A stretch of DNA of 64,000 nucleotides from Phallusia mammillata. Lineage: Eukaryota > Chordata > Ascidiacea > Phlebobranchia > Ascidiidae. The notes below the pieces were generated by a model. It saw only the letters and a list, made by a program, of their open reading frames with translations. It did no database searches and had not been told where the DNA came from. The stretch lies in the NCBI GenBank assembly GCA_003260075.1, contig QLIY01000246.1:1-64000 (forward strand), written 5' to 3'. This document shows, in pieces, positions 48,332 to 63,951 of the stretch. Numbering within the stretch: position 1 is the first letter of the stretch; every line of letters begins with the position of its first letter. A program made the translations under genes and the position numbers.

Positions 48332-49965
48332 ACATCTTTCGGAATAACAGGAATTATAGTCCCTAAACTCACTAATGCAATCACCACTGCTCTAAACCTT
48401 GTCAACTGACAGCATATAATTCTCTGTATACTTTAAACCCGCCTAAAATGTAAATACTAGCTAACATTTAAACCTGCAAACAGCAAAACTGTGCATTCAA
48501 CCTCACATTTCAACATTATGACCTGGTTTCGTTTTCCTAACTACATACTCAGCAAACTTGCACCGAAATCAATATCTTTCCTACATCACACTGTACAAGT
48601 GTTTTGTCACCATGACTGCTTGTAACTTACCACGTTAGTCGAACGTTTTGTTTGTAATGTAACTGTGGAAAACTTGCGACGCAATCAATGATTAACATCC
48701 ACGCCGCAAAAGCGCATTCGGCGGCGCTGATTTGCCACAAACGCCGCACTTTAGCCTCAGTTGCCTCTAAGGGTGATTGACCTTGCAAGCAACTGCATGT
48801 CGCGAACTTTGTGGTTGTTTTTAGCTGTAAACCGTAACAACAAATGATTTTCAGTCAACCATAACACGTTAAAACATGTCAAGCGTAACGTTAAAGGGGA
48901 CGCTTCATTTGATGCACTTTTTATCCGCACATCGTACCAGCAGACCAAAACATATTACTTTCAAATTTTCGCGGACTTTCTTTCAAAGGATTTTTTACAC
49001 CGAAACGTCCTGTACGTTCCTTTGGCTTTAGTTTTATTGAAGAGGTACAAAGAAAATCGGCAGATGTGATATGGAATAGTGCGATTGGTTGATGACACAA
49101 CTGAGGTTGCGCTCTCAAAAGGACAATGCTTCTGTGTTAAGACGCCACACGATTTGATGACGTTACAAGACATGATGACGTAACAATGTGCAAAGAAATA
49201 TTAGGAGAATAGATTATTTTCAAATAAAACAGTTTTAGGCCCAATAATTTGGGTTGTGTAGGCTCTTTACCACGGGTTAAAACAGTTGAAGCCACTTTTG
49301 CGTGCTACAGCAAGCCAACCATGTACAGGTTCGAAATGATACAAAAATATTTGTTTCTTTTATCAATAAAATGGGGTAGTATGGTGTTTCGGAACGCGCT
49401 AGTACGATCAGGCGTGTTTAGAACGGTACTTTTCGACGATTTTTAATCAGCATAAAACACCAAATATTTGCAGGCGTTGCGTCTGTTTTGTTATGCATTG
49501 TTACGTTTGGTTACACTCAACGAACGGATAACGCATTTCTGCACCACCACCAAAACCCAGTGATACATCAAAACGTCTATACATCTAATGTGCACCAAAA
49601 CCAAATAATCAATTGATCAACCTATAATAAATCGAATCATTTGTAACATGACACAAAGTTTTCTATAAAACTTTTTTTGAGATTTTAGATTTCTTAGCAT
49701 TGAATATGACACGTTCGTCGTGTTTGCAAACGATTCGGTTTCGGCCAAACAAATCGGTGCGATTTAACCGAAAGACATTATTACTAAAAACCGGCTGTAA
49801 GCACTCATTACAAAAACGTAAGTAACCTACAAAATTGGTTTAACTACTACTTAAATATCTATATTCTTGAAAGAAGTGTAGCCGGTGAAGATATATAGCA
49901 TCTACTACATGTTCCAGTAATGAGAGTGTATCGCAAAAAAGACTGAAAGGGCCACTGCATCATTA

Positions 49966-49971
49966 TTTATT
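49966..49971 (-). terminator. Polyadenylation signal AATAAA, alpha-tubulin
   Basis: Minus-strand AATAAA about 85 bases after the tubulin stop codon. Confidence 0.6.
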
Positions 49972-50055
49972 ATCAGCAAATCAAACAAAAGTTTGGAAAC
50001 ATCAAATCACCAAGCCATATGTCATCAGTCATTGTAAACAAAAAAGTGATGAATA

Positions 50056-53790
<3,735 letters not shown>

Positions 53791-53906
53791 AATGACAGCT
53801 TGGTAATTCTGCAAACAAAAGTAGAAACAAACACAACGTTTCAACAAAGCACTTTACGCAGCTTGTAACGAACAGTGAATAACGCGTGGCTGGCCTCGCC
53901 TCGCCT

Positions 53907-53927
53907 CATATACCCCGTATGACGTCA
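53907..53927 (-). promoter_or_regulatory. TATA-like box and CRE of alpha-tubulin
   Basis: On the minus strand TGACGTCA (53927-53920, a full cAMP-response element palindrome) lies 8 bases upstream of TATATG (53912-53907), about 117 bases before the start codon. GC-rich GGCGAGGCGAGGC follows. The sequence TTTGCAG just before AATTACCAAGCTGTCATT and the ATG could be a cis or trans splice acceptor. Confidence 0.55.
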
Positions 53928-55835
53928 CAATAAAGCACGATGCTAATTGGTTAAAAAAGATTGAAGTTGCGCTTGGCGTTGGAACTCACGAGCCGCATAA
54001 TTTAATTTCGAAACAGGTTTTGTTTTTTTGCCCGTCTGCCTCTGGAATTGATTAATCAATGCATCGATTGCATGCGTTCGATGGTGTGTCACTGCGTTCC
54101 AACTATGCGTTGCGTCATGGACACATGAAGCATTCTTTAAGTTGATTAAAACACAAACGTTCGAAAAATCGAGTCTAAACAAAAATTTCGGCATATACAA
54201 CTTATGCGGTAAAATGTAAATTCCATGGTTTAACAAATAAACTATACCGTCACCAGACATGCTATAATGACATGGACCAAATAAAAAGACAGCATCCCAA
54301 CTTTATTTTCAAAAACACTATGGGCCTATTTGTTGTGTGCAGTTTTTCACTTTCCTTTTTCTCGTTGGTAATTATTTATTTTTTATTGTCATTGCATGTG
54401 TGTGTTACACGAAGACGTAATTAACATGAATAAAAAGTCGCATCCGAAAAACTCAAACTTGTTAACAAGTCTATAATTTTGGAGTTCTAATTGACCACCC
54501 AATCATTATATGGTTGCCCTTCGCCCAACGCGATGTGTTATATTTGACACTGATTAAGTCGATGCAGCATTTGCGCCAAATACGCACCTCAAGGGGAAAG
54601 TTGAGTCTTTGCTTCTAAAAACTCTTAAAACTGGAATACGTAATCCAGTATTAACAGTCTGTTGTCTGATCGAACGCATCCAATCAATCGAAGTCACCTA
54701 CATTCGTCTACGGGACAGATGCAACCAGACGTGAAATCATTAATTATTGAACAAAACAGACACTGAAGTTCGATTGAATTTGTTTCAATTTTCACCTAAC
54801 TGCTATCGTTTTCACTGGAGGCGGCGAACGCATTAATGTCACTTCTGATCTGAAAATAAAATTCGTTAACTTTTTTAAAGCTAATAAGCTAGGTTGTCGA
54901 ATGTAACTTTCATATATGCATATATTTTACACAAACTTAGCAAAACATGACGCTTAAAATTTTGTTATTCTGCAGTAAGAACAAATGTCGTTAAGGTCCT
55001 GTTTCGTCAGCTGTGTTTGGTCACTTATCTTACATGTATGGGTACTTGTTCTTCTTGCTTAAATATCTACTATTTAAAAAAAATGTCAATTGCAAATTTG
55101 TTGGGTGGAGCTATGGTGTTGGTATAGTTTCCAATTTATTTTGCCCCCTAAAAAATCTTAAAATGTGTTTTAGTACGATGTTGATTTCTATAGTAAAGTA
55201 AAGGTGGTCGGCGGACTTGCCCATGCGTGACGAGCGAAATACCACAAGAACATTTACAAGAAAAAGTTTAAATAAAACGAAATATGAAGCAAATTATTAA
55301 CTATTTTCGGCCATATTTAACATACCCGTAACTTACTATTTGGCCTTAATTTTTTTCGCTAGTTTTGTGATGGAAAACAACACCGTACTGTCACGTGTCG
55401 CGTACATTTACAAACTGTTTTACAAAACATTATTTTTTAACTAAAACACTAGACTAAAATATATACCTCTGTAGGTTTGTGTCTACTAATTAGGCAGCTG
55501 TTCAGTTGCATTACCCTACCATGAACTAGTGAATAGATTGGATACGTATCAGACTATTTTTTAAAAGCTCTTTTGTTCCCAAAAATTACGAGTGGTAATT
55601 GTTTGTATACAATGTATAGTTTAACAATATAAGGCATGCAAGGCAATTGCCAATTCATGAAATTTTATTGTGTATCAATTAACAAATTGAAACAGTTTTG
55701 TTTATTATTTTAATTGAGATTGCAAAGAATCCAAAGATACACTTTTACACATGTTTTTATTTTATTTTGGTACTTTTTCTACTTTGTATTTAGGTTGTAC
55801 TGACTTACTGTTTGTACTGTGGAGTTTAGCTAATT
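53928..55835. other. Intergenic region, tubulin to CSN3
   Basis: Divergent spacer of 1.9 kb. A 105-codon open frame on the minus strand (54260-53943) lacks any recognisable domain. TTGTATTTAG at about 55784-55793 may be a splice acceptor in the CSN3 5' leader. Otherwise nothing seen. Confidence 0.6.
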
Positions 55836-57167
55836 ATGGAGGAGTTTGTCAACAATGTGAGAACTTTGTCAACACAACAACAGTTCAGTCAACTATGTGA
55901 ATACATGAACAAGTCATGGCCTCTTCTTACTAAAAATGTCTCACACTTGGACACTGCTTTAGAGGCTTTGGACATACAAGAACATTCACTTGGGGTTCTT
56001 TATATTTTATGTGCTAAAGTTTCTCTATTGCCGACTGCATTTACATCAGCCGAGGACTTTGAACAGATTTTTTTCCAGACTCAAATGTTCATCGGACAAT
56101 GTGTCCCTGATCAAGTGCAGTATGCGACCGGAAATTTATGCCAAATGTTCCACACCATGGTACAGGAGTTGTGCAAACGAAACATGGCTATTAGAGGAAT
56201 CAAACCCATATGTATGGCTCTGGAAAAAATCCGAGCCCACCCCTCTCAATTGACATCTCTACATGCAGCCCTTTGTCAGTTGTGCTTGGACTCAAAGTGT
56301 ATGAAACCTGCTTTGCAATACCTAGACATAGAGATTACTGACATTGCCAAGGAAAATGGCTGGTATGAATGTAAACACTTTCTATGCTACTATTACTATG
56401 GAGGTATGATTTATGCTGCTATGAAAAACTACAGCAGGGCATTATACTTTTTTGAGCAAGCTATTACCTGTCCTGCTACTGTTGTTAGCCATATTATGTT
56501 GGGAGCTTACAAGAAATATATTTTAGTGTCGCTTTTGACTGAGGGAAAATTTGTAACACCACCAAAGTATACTTCTCAAGTTATTAGTCGCTTTGTCAAG
56601 ATGTTTTGCAACGAATACAACAGCCTTGTTCAAGCTTATGCAACCAGTGAACCAGAAAAAGTTAATGCAGTTATCGAAGCAAACCAAAGTGTGTTTGTCG
56701 CAGATAAAAACTTAGGCTTGGTGAAGCAAGTACTCACATCGTTACATAAACGGAACATCCGACGCCTTACTAAGACTTTTATTACGCTTTCTCTCTCAGA
56801 TGTTGCTTCAAGGGCATATTTAACAGGCCCGGAGCAGGCTGAAACCTACCTTAGACAAATGATTCAAGATCAAGAAATTTGTGCTTACATTGACCACGAG
56901 AGTGAAATGGTAAGCTTCTATGACGACTCGGTCAAATACAATGCTGCAAATGTGCTAAAAGAAATTGACCGGGACATACAAGACTTTACAGAACTCGACC
57001 GTAAACTTACTGCGATGGATGAAAATATCCAAGTAAATCCAGTGTATGTGCAAAAAATCAAAAGTGCTGGGTCTCAAGAGGAGGAATTTGATGGAAGCAT
57101 TTTGTTGTCGAGCTCGGCATCGACAAGCAGGCCTTCGTCAATTTTGTCAAAGTTAATGTACAAGTGA
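55836..57167 (+). CDS. COPS3: COP9 signalosome subunit 3 (CSN3)
   Basis: Subunit of the COP9 signalosome, which removes NEDD8 from cullin-RING ubiquitin ligases. A single uninterrupted exon of 443 codons plus stop (vertebrate protein 423). Starts MEEFVNNVRTLSTQQQFSQL; SHLDTALEALDIQEHSLGVL, KHFLCYYYYGGMIYAAMKNY, YKKYILVSLL, PKYTSQVISRFVK and NIRRLTKTFITLSLSDVASR match the family along its whole length. Helical repeats fill residues about 1-200 and the PCI domain about 200-365 (from SQVISRFVK through MVSFYDDSVKYN). The tail is Ser-rich. No intron, although its neighbours have many. Followed in the same direction by SDHAF2. Confidence 0.97.
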   Translation: MEEFVNNVRTLSTQQQFSQLCEYMNKSWPLLTKNVSHLDTALEALDIQEHSLGVLYILCAKVSLLPTAFTSAEDFEQIFFQTQMFIGQCVPDQVQYATGNLCQMFHTMVQELCKRNMAIRGIKPICMALEKIRAHPSQLTSLHAALCQLCLDSKCMKPALQYLDIEITDIAKENGWYECKHFLCYYYYGGMIYAAMKNYSRALYFFEQAITCPATVVSHIMLGAYKKYILVSLLTEGKFVTPPKYTSQVISRFVKMFCNEYNSLVQAYATSEPEKVNAVIEANQSVFVADKNLGLVKQVLTSLHKRNIRRLTKTFITLSLSDVASRAYLTGPEQAETYLRQMIQDQEICAYIDHESEMVSFYDDSVKYNAANVLKEIDRDIQDFTELDRKLTAMDENIQVNPVYVQKIKSAGSQEEEFDGSILLSSSASTSRPSSILSKLMYK

Positions 57168-57517
57168 TGAATCTGCGTTAATTTATTTTCATGAATTTAC
57201 TATTTCAAAGAGACTTGCATACTTATTTTTAGTGTTCAAACTGTCATTTCTTGACGAATTGGTCTGTTATGGAAATTTGTTATCAAAACTGTCTTCGCCG
57301 TTACAGACATTGCCAAATTTGAGGCTTCATGTATTACTGTCAAGTATTCACTAATTAAAAAGAAAATAAGTATGTTTACTAATGTAACCTCCATGAGTGT
57401 TTGCCTAAAAAAAACTATTTTCTGATTAAAGTTCCTGTTTTAATAATCCGTGCAACAAAAACCATAATTTTCATGTTAATGTTTCAGGGCTCTTATTGTT
57501 TAATATTTGTTTTAATC
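57168..57517 (+). other. Short spacer between CSN3 and SDHAF2
   Basis: 350 bases holding the CSN3 3' untranslated region and SDHAF2 leader. ATTAAA at 57425-57430 could be a polyadenylation signal. TGTTTCAG ending at 57487 could be a cis or spliced-leader trans acceptor for SDHAF2, 30 bases before its ATG. Confidence 0.5.
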
Positions 57518-58952
57518 ATGTTAGCGAGTCAATTTTGCAAGTTTTGTTTGCTGTCCAAGCAACCACAAGCAGCAAGACTTTGCGCTCGATTTTCGACAGA
57601 AACTGTTTACACAGAGGTAAATGAAAAGACATGGACTTGTCTTTTGTACAAATAGTATTATGAAGATTAATATATTTACCAGTCAATTTTCATCTATGCA
57701 GTAATCCTTGGTGTATCTTGATTCCCTGGTAGAGAACTTGATAAAATCCTTGTGTATTTCTGACAGAGGTACAAATGATTTATAATGTGGTAAGGCTTTA
57801 ACTAATTGCTATCTGTTAATCTGGACAAATTTTTGGTCCAAATTGACTGAGGTTCACTGTATTTATGACAATTTATTGCTGGACGCTGCAAATTAATTAG
57901 TTTCAAGACTGTTTGCTTCTTGACAATCAAACACTAAAATCAAATGTTCAATCTATTTGTGTTTTCCTATGTCGTCAGAACTTTCGGCCAAGAGATGAGT
58001 CAATCACCAAGAAGAGAGCTCGCCTTCTATGGCAAAGTCGAAAGCGTGGAATTTCAGAGAATTGCCTCATTTTCAGCACATTTGCAGCAGAACACTTAAA
58101 CAGGTATAAGATGTAAAAATGCTCTCAAAAATAACTGAAGTCTTTAGCTTAGGAAATCATCCAGTTAATCTCATTGTCTGGTTAATTGCATAAAAAAGCT
58201 ATGTGGTGCAGTGGTTCCAACCAGGGAGGAATTTGAAAACTTGGGGGAGGAATTTACTCTAATTTTTAGGTGTGGTTTGTAAATAGACACTTTAGCTCTG
58301 GGAATATGACTTGTGAAGTTGATAAAAAACTCAACTTCAAACTTTGTATGGTTTAACATCTACCATGCAGTCTATTAGGGAGGAATGAAAATGTTTGTTA
58401 AGAGAGGAATTTGTGGAAAAAGGTTGGCACCACTGATTTAGTGGATCTGTCTTAAAATGTGTGAGGATACTTATAATTTTCACTAGTAGCAGACGTACTT
58501 GCTAACTTTGATTTTGTTTTTAGCTTTAACGAAACTCAACTCTCCACCTTTGACGAACTTATCAACAAACCCAGCAATGAGTGGGACCTGTATTATTGGA
58601 TGGTTGGAACAAAACCTGTACCTGACGAATTTTCAAGTGATATCATGGAAATGCTACAAGAACACTGCAGGTAATTACCGATTTCTTGAATTTTAATTGG
58701 TCTTACATAACAGTTTGGTTTATTTGTTAAAATTTGTGACACATTTGCACTAAACATCCTTACATAGATGAAAGGGTGTGAAACAGACACCATTTTAGGG
58801 CAAAAACATTTTACTACCAAAATCGTATTTAATTAGTCAGTAATGCAATTTATGTCAACGAACTTCAATCCTATTTTGTTTGTTTTAGGAATCAAAACAA
58901 GGAAGAAAGATTCATCCAGCCTCCATTAAATTATAAACCGGTGCAAGATTAA
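57518..58952 (+). CDS. SDHAF2: Succinate dehydrogenase assembly factor 2 (SDH5)
   Basis: Mitochondrial matrix factor that promotes covalent FAD attachment to the SDHA subunit of complex II. Exons 57518-57616, 57979-58103, 58524-58670, 58889-58952 give 144 residues (human 166). Residues 1-33 ([20 protein letters not shown]...) are a basic, Ser/Cys/Leu-rich mitochondrial presequence. The core has the family hallmarks [44 protein letters not shown] and a C-terminal ERFIQPPL stretch. Start chosen at the ATG that opens the presequence; the longer upstream open frame has no homology. All splice sites are consensus. AATAAA at 58995-59000 follows the stop by 43 bases. Confidence 0.95.
58209..58436. 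mobile_element. Probable hAT-like MITE in SDHAF2 intron 2
   Basis: Ends CAGTGGTTCCAACC and GGTTGGCACCACTG are inverted repeats; flanks ATGTGGTG and ATTTAGTG agree at 6 of 8 bases, as an old target duplication would. Interior repeats AGGGAGGAAT. Confidence 0.65.
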
Positions 58953-58994
58953 TCACCCACTGCAGTGTCACTTTTTTGTTCTGTCATTTATTTA

Positions 58995-59000
58995 AATAAA
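58995..59000 (+). terminator. Polyadenylation signal AATAAA, SDHAF2
   Basis: AATAAA 43 bases after the SDHAF2 stop. Confidence 0.65.
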
Positions 59001-59609
59001 ATCAATTGAAAATCAGTCATCTTTTTGCCATTGGTGTTCAAAAAGAGTATATCTCGTTTTTTTTATGAAGAGTTTAGCTTATATAAATACGTTGTCAATG
59101 TCCAGTGTACCAGTAAATAACACAATATTATTTATTTTACCTGCGACGTACTGAACCTTATTGGTTCAAAGCAAAAATAGCATGTAAATTTACATGTAGA
59201 TATTTCATCTTACATTGATTCCAAAATTGTAGCTCATCGATAATTAAGATAATGTTCCAGTTGATAAAAAGACGAGGCATGGCAAATTGAAATTGCATTT
59301 GTCAAAATCAAGGTAATCTAACCATATAACTAATTCTTTTTTGATTTGCCATTTATAAAAAAGTCCTTATTTAAAGCACAGAAAAAGTTGGGTTTTTGTT
59401 TGATCAAAAGGTTTTTATGCAGTCAACCCAACTTTGTATTTTTTACCCTCTCTTTACAAGTAATTTCTTTTTTGAAAGCTTGTGCCAATAAATGTAACAT
59501 CTGCCTCCTGAAATGTAAGCCTCCAAACCATTTGCTTGAAAACACAAAACGATAATAATTTATTAGCAGTCAACTTAACACGAAACAACTTCAAAGTTAG
59601 TACATTGTA
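59001..59609. other. Spacer between convergent genes
   Basis: About 0.6 kb AT-rich DNA between the ends of SDHAF2 (+) and the ABCA gene (-). No coding or repeat feature seen. Confidence 0.6.
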
Positions 59610-62600
59610 TCAGTCATTTTTTTTATCGGCATCATCATTATCAGCTGCCTCTTTCTGCCAACGAACCAAGCTGAGGAAAACCTGTTCCAGTGTAGTTTGT
59701 GAAACAGTGTATTCCATAACACCAACCTCAGACTTAGACTTTTCCATCAAGTAGAAAACCTACATAGATAAAACAAAATTGATTGCATTTTAAATTAAAA
59801 GGTGGCATTGTACTGCTATGATTTGATCTAAGCGATATTTTAACTTTTTGCTATAGCACTTGATTCAAAATATTACAATTTATGCCCACACAAAAAAAGG
59901 AAAATAAGATTTGAAAAATTGAGTTAGTTTCCCTTTTAAGAAACAAGTTGAACAATCTTGATTTTGATGGAAAACACTTGCTGCTTTTACAACATAACTG
60001 ACACCCAGTTTAACATGCAGAAGCTCGAGTTGTGGCATGCCACAAGAATCGAAAAATTAGTTACCAATTTGGTCAATATTATAAACATAAATATATAGTC
60101 ACTGTTGCTTTTGCAATGTCGCATTTACATGCTAGCAACAAACTCCTAACATGGCCATTATTTTTAAAGGTAATTAGTAAAAGATACAAGAAATCTTGAG
60201 AATCTGTTTTCCTCAAAAAACATAAAAAAATACAAATAAGTTTGTTTCCACTGTTAAGAATTGTCCTGGCAAACCTTGGACAGCTTAAGAGCAGTTCCAT
60301 TAGGTAGGTATTGTTTCACTTGGCATGTTATCAATCCCTGGTGATCATCTTTCACATCACACCCTTAAAACAAGTTTTTTTTTCAACATTGCTAGTCAAA
60401 TGCATTTTATAAAACAGATGTACATCAGTAGTTCCTTATTTCTAGTTACTATTGAAAACAAAACATAAGTAAACATTTCAGAAATCAAACAAAAAAAACA
60501 TTTATGTGTTTGTACCAGTTTTATTTGCAGTAGGTAGGTGGGCAATGTTTAAATGTGTTGCACAATAAGTTGCCTTTAGGCTGTCTTTTGAATCACTGAT
60601 TTGATTTAGGTCAACTAATTAGATTCCTTTGGGCAAGCTACAAAAGTATCTTGCTCAAGGTAACATACATGGTCAATGCGGGATTAGAACCCACAAACTT
60701 GTGAGTGCAAGGTGATTGCACTAACCATTTAGCCTTTTGGGGGACTACTAGTTGGTTCTCTCTAATAAATTTACACCATTGAACTATGTTTTATCATTTC
60801 GTTGGTGCAAGTTTATAGCTGTACAATCTTGTTATCACTGTTTTTGGTGTGTTTTGTCACTTTAGTCGTTTTATAAGAAATTTGTCTTGAATGTTATGCA
60901 ATTATCCTGATGAAGGCATCTTTTATGGGACGTCAAAACATTGATTAATTCTGATAAAAACTACTGGAAAAGCGATACTCATTAATACATTATGTCTGGT
61001 AGCAACAGTTTTTAATAATATTAAAATTCTAATATTACCAGGAAAGTTTTGCTTCATAAAAGTCGTTGGTGCTGAAAAATCAGTTGCAGAAATAGGCATC
61101 TTCATTTCAATAGTGTAGCCTTGACCGAATCTATTCTTAAGGTGTTGTGGGCCTCCCAAACACCGCAGCTGTCCATTTACCATAATAGCAAGTCGAGTAC
61201 AAAGTGCCTCACATTCTTCCATGCTATAAGATGAGCAACAGAATCCATTTTGGCAAAAAATTTAGTCATTTTTTGTGTTTAGAATTCAATAAATCAGGCT
61301 GGGATTTATAATAAAAAAGACTTGATTTGGGCCTATCTGTCAACCTTTTTCATTTTCAGCAATATTATGCCAGATTTAAGGCTTGTATTTTTTGGAACAA
61401 GATTGAACGATATACAGTAGACCCAGATTAATTTGCCAAAAAGTTGCTCATGTCAGGCAAAAATCAAAGTCATTTGTTACAAGCCTGACATTCGGATATC
61501 TGGATTCAAATATTTTGTACTTAATATCCCGGACATTACAAATCAGTCGTACTCCAATATAACTCTGAATTAGGTGAAGATTCATGTCACTGGGGTTTAC
61601 TATATTCACTTTTTTCACCTGTGTGAAGTAATAACAATGGAGCAACCCTGAGATCTGACATCAGCAAGAGCATCCCACAACATCCGTCTTGCCCCAGGAT
61701 CCATTCCTGTGCTAGGCTCATCCAGTAAAACAACAGGAGGATTCCCCACTAGTGCAATAGCAGTGCCCAGTTTGCGCTTGTTACCTCCGCTGCAAAATAT
61801 TATAATTTCGTTGCCATCAGTCAGTGGCTCTAAAAACTTTTAAGCTGGCAGGAAACGAACGAACTTTCGGTTTTCATAGCAGGAAAAAGAGATAAAGTTG
61901 CTTCAACAAAACAATTAGCAACTGCTTTTGTTTTTTGATTTTATTCTCGTTGGGCAGGCAATGGTTTAATGGGTTATGCTGATAAGAAACTGTCTACATT
62001 TTGCAAGTGGCATTAGTTTTTGTTTGATTATTTAGGGGTTGGTAACGTAAACCTAATACAACATGCCTGATTATACCAGATCAAAGCAATACCGCTTAAG
62101 TGTTTTGTTCAGAGAATCGCAAGTGGCTGAGTTAAGATCAGAACCAACAACCTTGTGAGCATAAAGCAAGTGCGCTAACCACCCAAAACCTCAATATTAT
62201 AACATTTCGAAGGCTGGTTTAAAAAACTATACACAAGCATATGTACAATATGTGAATAGTTGATTGCATGTACATATTACCATACCTGTATGTGCCACAG
62301 TTTTTGTACAAATGCTGAGCAAAATGCAGATTCTTTCCAAGGCTTTCAACACAGTTAGGTATTTCGGCTTCTGGCACACCACGTAGCCGTGCAAACATTC
62401 GAATGGTTTCGGCACCGGTCATTTGTTCAATTAATCCATCAAACTGAGGGCAATAACCAAGTCGTTGTTGCACCTGCGTTAAAAAAAGTACTCAGTTAAA
62501 ACTCTGTTACATCCAGGGCAGGAATTGAGTTTATTTCGCTTGGTGAAAAAACACATAGCGGCACAATTGCACAAACAAGCCAGAAATAGCTGCACAAAAT

Positions 62601-63951
62601 TAAAACTTATGTAGCACAAAAAAGTGGATGGCACAATTGGTTATGGTGTAGCTGCAGCATGTTTGGTCATTGCCTACCATTTTGCCCTCAACTATTTTCA
62701 CCGAAAAATGCAGCTATTTCAGACCTGTGGATTGTTGAAGTGCAATAGTGTCGCTATGTGTTCTTTCACCAAGCGTAATAAACTCAACTGAACAGGCTGT
62801 AACCCAAATATAAAATCCACCTTTCTTAGGTCTTTGTTGATGTTGAATCCCTCAAGGTATGCTGTGCCACTGGTTGACTTGTAATCCCCGGAAAGCATTT
62901 TAAAAGTAGTTGTTTTTCCTGCCCCATTTATTCCAAGCAATCCAAAGCACTCCCCTCCCGGTATTCCGATACACAGATTATCAACTGCTACAAAACTGTT
63001 TGAACCTGTCTCATAGACCTGAAAGAAAATTCATGTCCATTTTCTCTTCTTATGAGAAACCATACTGAAAAAAATGATCCAAAAATCGTCAAAAACTTGT
63101 TTTAACTTGGATATTTTTTGTAACTTAATATTTTTTTGCAATTTTGTAACGCTAATTATTATTTTACCACATTTTCATGCTTTGAATTTACATAAGGTCT
63201 TTTCTGTTTTAAATCTCCAAAGCCTTGGTTTTTTAAAATAATTCAGCAACCTAAAATAATGATTGAGAAGCGCAATAGATAGCAATCAGTTTTTTTTGTG
63301 AAGCATGACAAAAACGATTTAAAAAGGTTTTATACCAGGGGTGGGCAACCTTTGTTGCTGTGGGGCCAAATGCAATTGCCAAAATTAGATAGCGGGCTGC
63401 ACCTGTATCTAACGCAAGGTGATTTTACTTTGTTGCTTACCAAATATGCTCAAATATAAGTATAATTCGCATTTGATTCCAGCCACATTTTGTCAGGTCG
63501 CAGAAAACTGACATCAGGCGCATTAATCTGCTCAAAAATATATAATAGAATGGACTCGTTTTTCAGTACATTTGAAATCCAAGCGTCTTTGCGGGTCACA
63601 CAACCTTTAATGAAGGGCCTGTGGGCCGCAGGTTGCCCACCCCTGTTTTATACTGTATTACAGATTGGGAAATAGTTATATGTTTGTTTTTTCCAAAAGA
63701 TATCAATTCTAAAACTGAAATGGTTATGTTATGTTGAAAACAACAAGTTTGTGTGCCAGATATATAATCTTCTAAACTTTTTATAAATAACTTTAACCTA
63801 AATATTCAATTATTTTGGACCTTACCTTTCTCAGATTGTGTATAAGAAGTCGGTCAGTTTTAATCAGCTCTTCCAAAGGAGTTTCATTCAACCTCTTCTT
63901 CTCATTCACAACATCTTCATCATCTTCTGCAGAAGTTCGTCTTAAAGGTCC
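59610..63951 (-). CDS. ABC transporter, ABCA subfamily, C-terminal NBD (partial)
   Basis: Full-length ABCA proteins move lipids across membranes with two membrane domains and two ATPase domains; this is the second ATPase domain to the C-terminus. Minus-strand exons: 63951-63826 (linker, ends [11 protein letters not shown]), 63018-62821 ([20 protein letters not shown]; Walker [15 protein letters not shown]), 62473-62286 (Q-loop [16 protein letters not shown]), 61789-61619 (signature SGGNKRKLG; Walker [15 protein letters not shown]-loop ITSH), 61223-61039 ([36 protein letters not shown]), 60363-60275 and 59759-59610 ([23 protein letters not shown]). All catalytic motifs are intact, so it should hydrolyse ATP. 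By eye closest to ABCA3-type proteins. The membrane domains lie beyond the right edge. Confidence 0.95.
60907..60945 (+). repeat. Dispersed element fragment, CTGATGA type
   Basis: CTGATGAAGGCATC, a short loop, then GGGACGTCAAAACA: a diverged copy of the motif at 44741, in an ABCA intron. Confidence 0.45.
63336..63645. mobile_element. hAT-like MITE with 8-bp target duplication
   Basis: Perfect TTTTATAC at 63328-63335 and 63646-63653 flanks terminal inverted repeats CAGGGGTGGGCAACC and GGTTGCCCACCCCTG. 310 bp without coding capacity, in an ABCA intron. Interior matches the element at 11697-11980, so both belong to one family. Confidence 0.9.

Larger units (their letters stand above)
43152..50055. 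other. Intergenic region, Frizzled to alpha-tubulin
   Basis: No supported coding exon in about 6.9 kb. ATTAAA near 43563 may serve Frizzled. Contents: chimeric MITE region 44017-44512, dispersed element 44741-44810, SINE 45714-45954, the assembly gap of Ns 45955-46009, and a 235-bp segment at 48097-48331 duplicated at 44201-44435. The stretches 44.9-45.6 and 46.0-48.0 kb show nothing I can name. Confidence 0.6.

Noticed and set aside
53943-54260. 105-codon open frame on the minus strand upstream of tubulin
   Set aside because: No recognisable domain, no splice or promoter context, and it lies in the tubulin upstream region; most likely chance.
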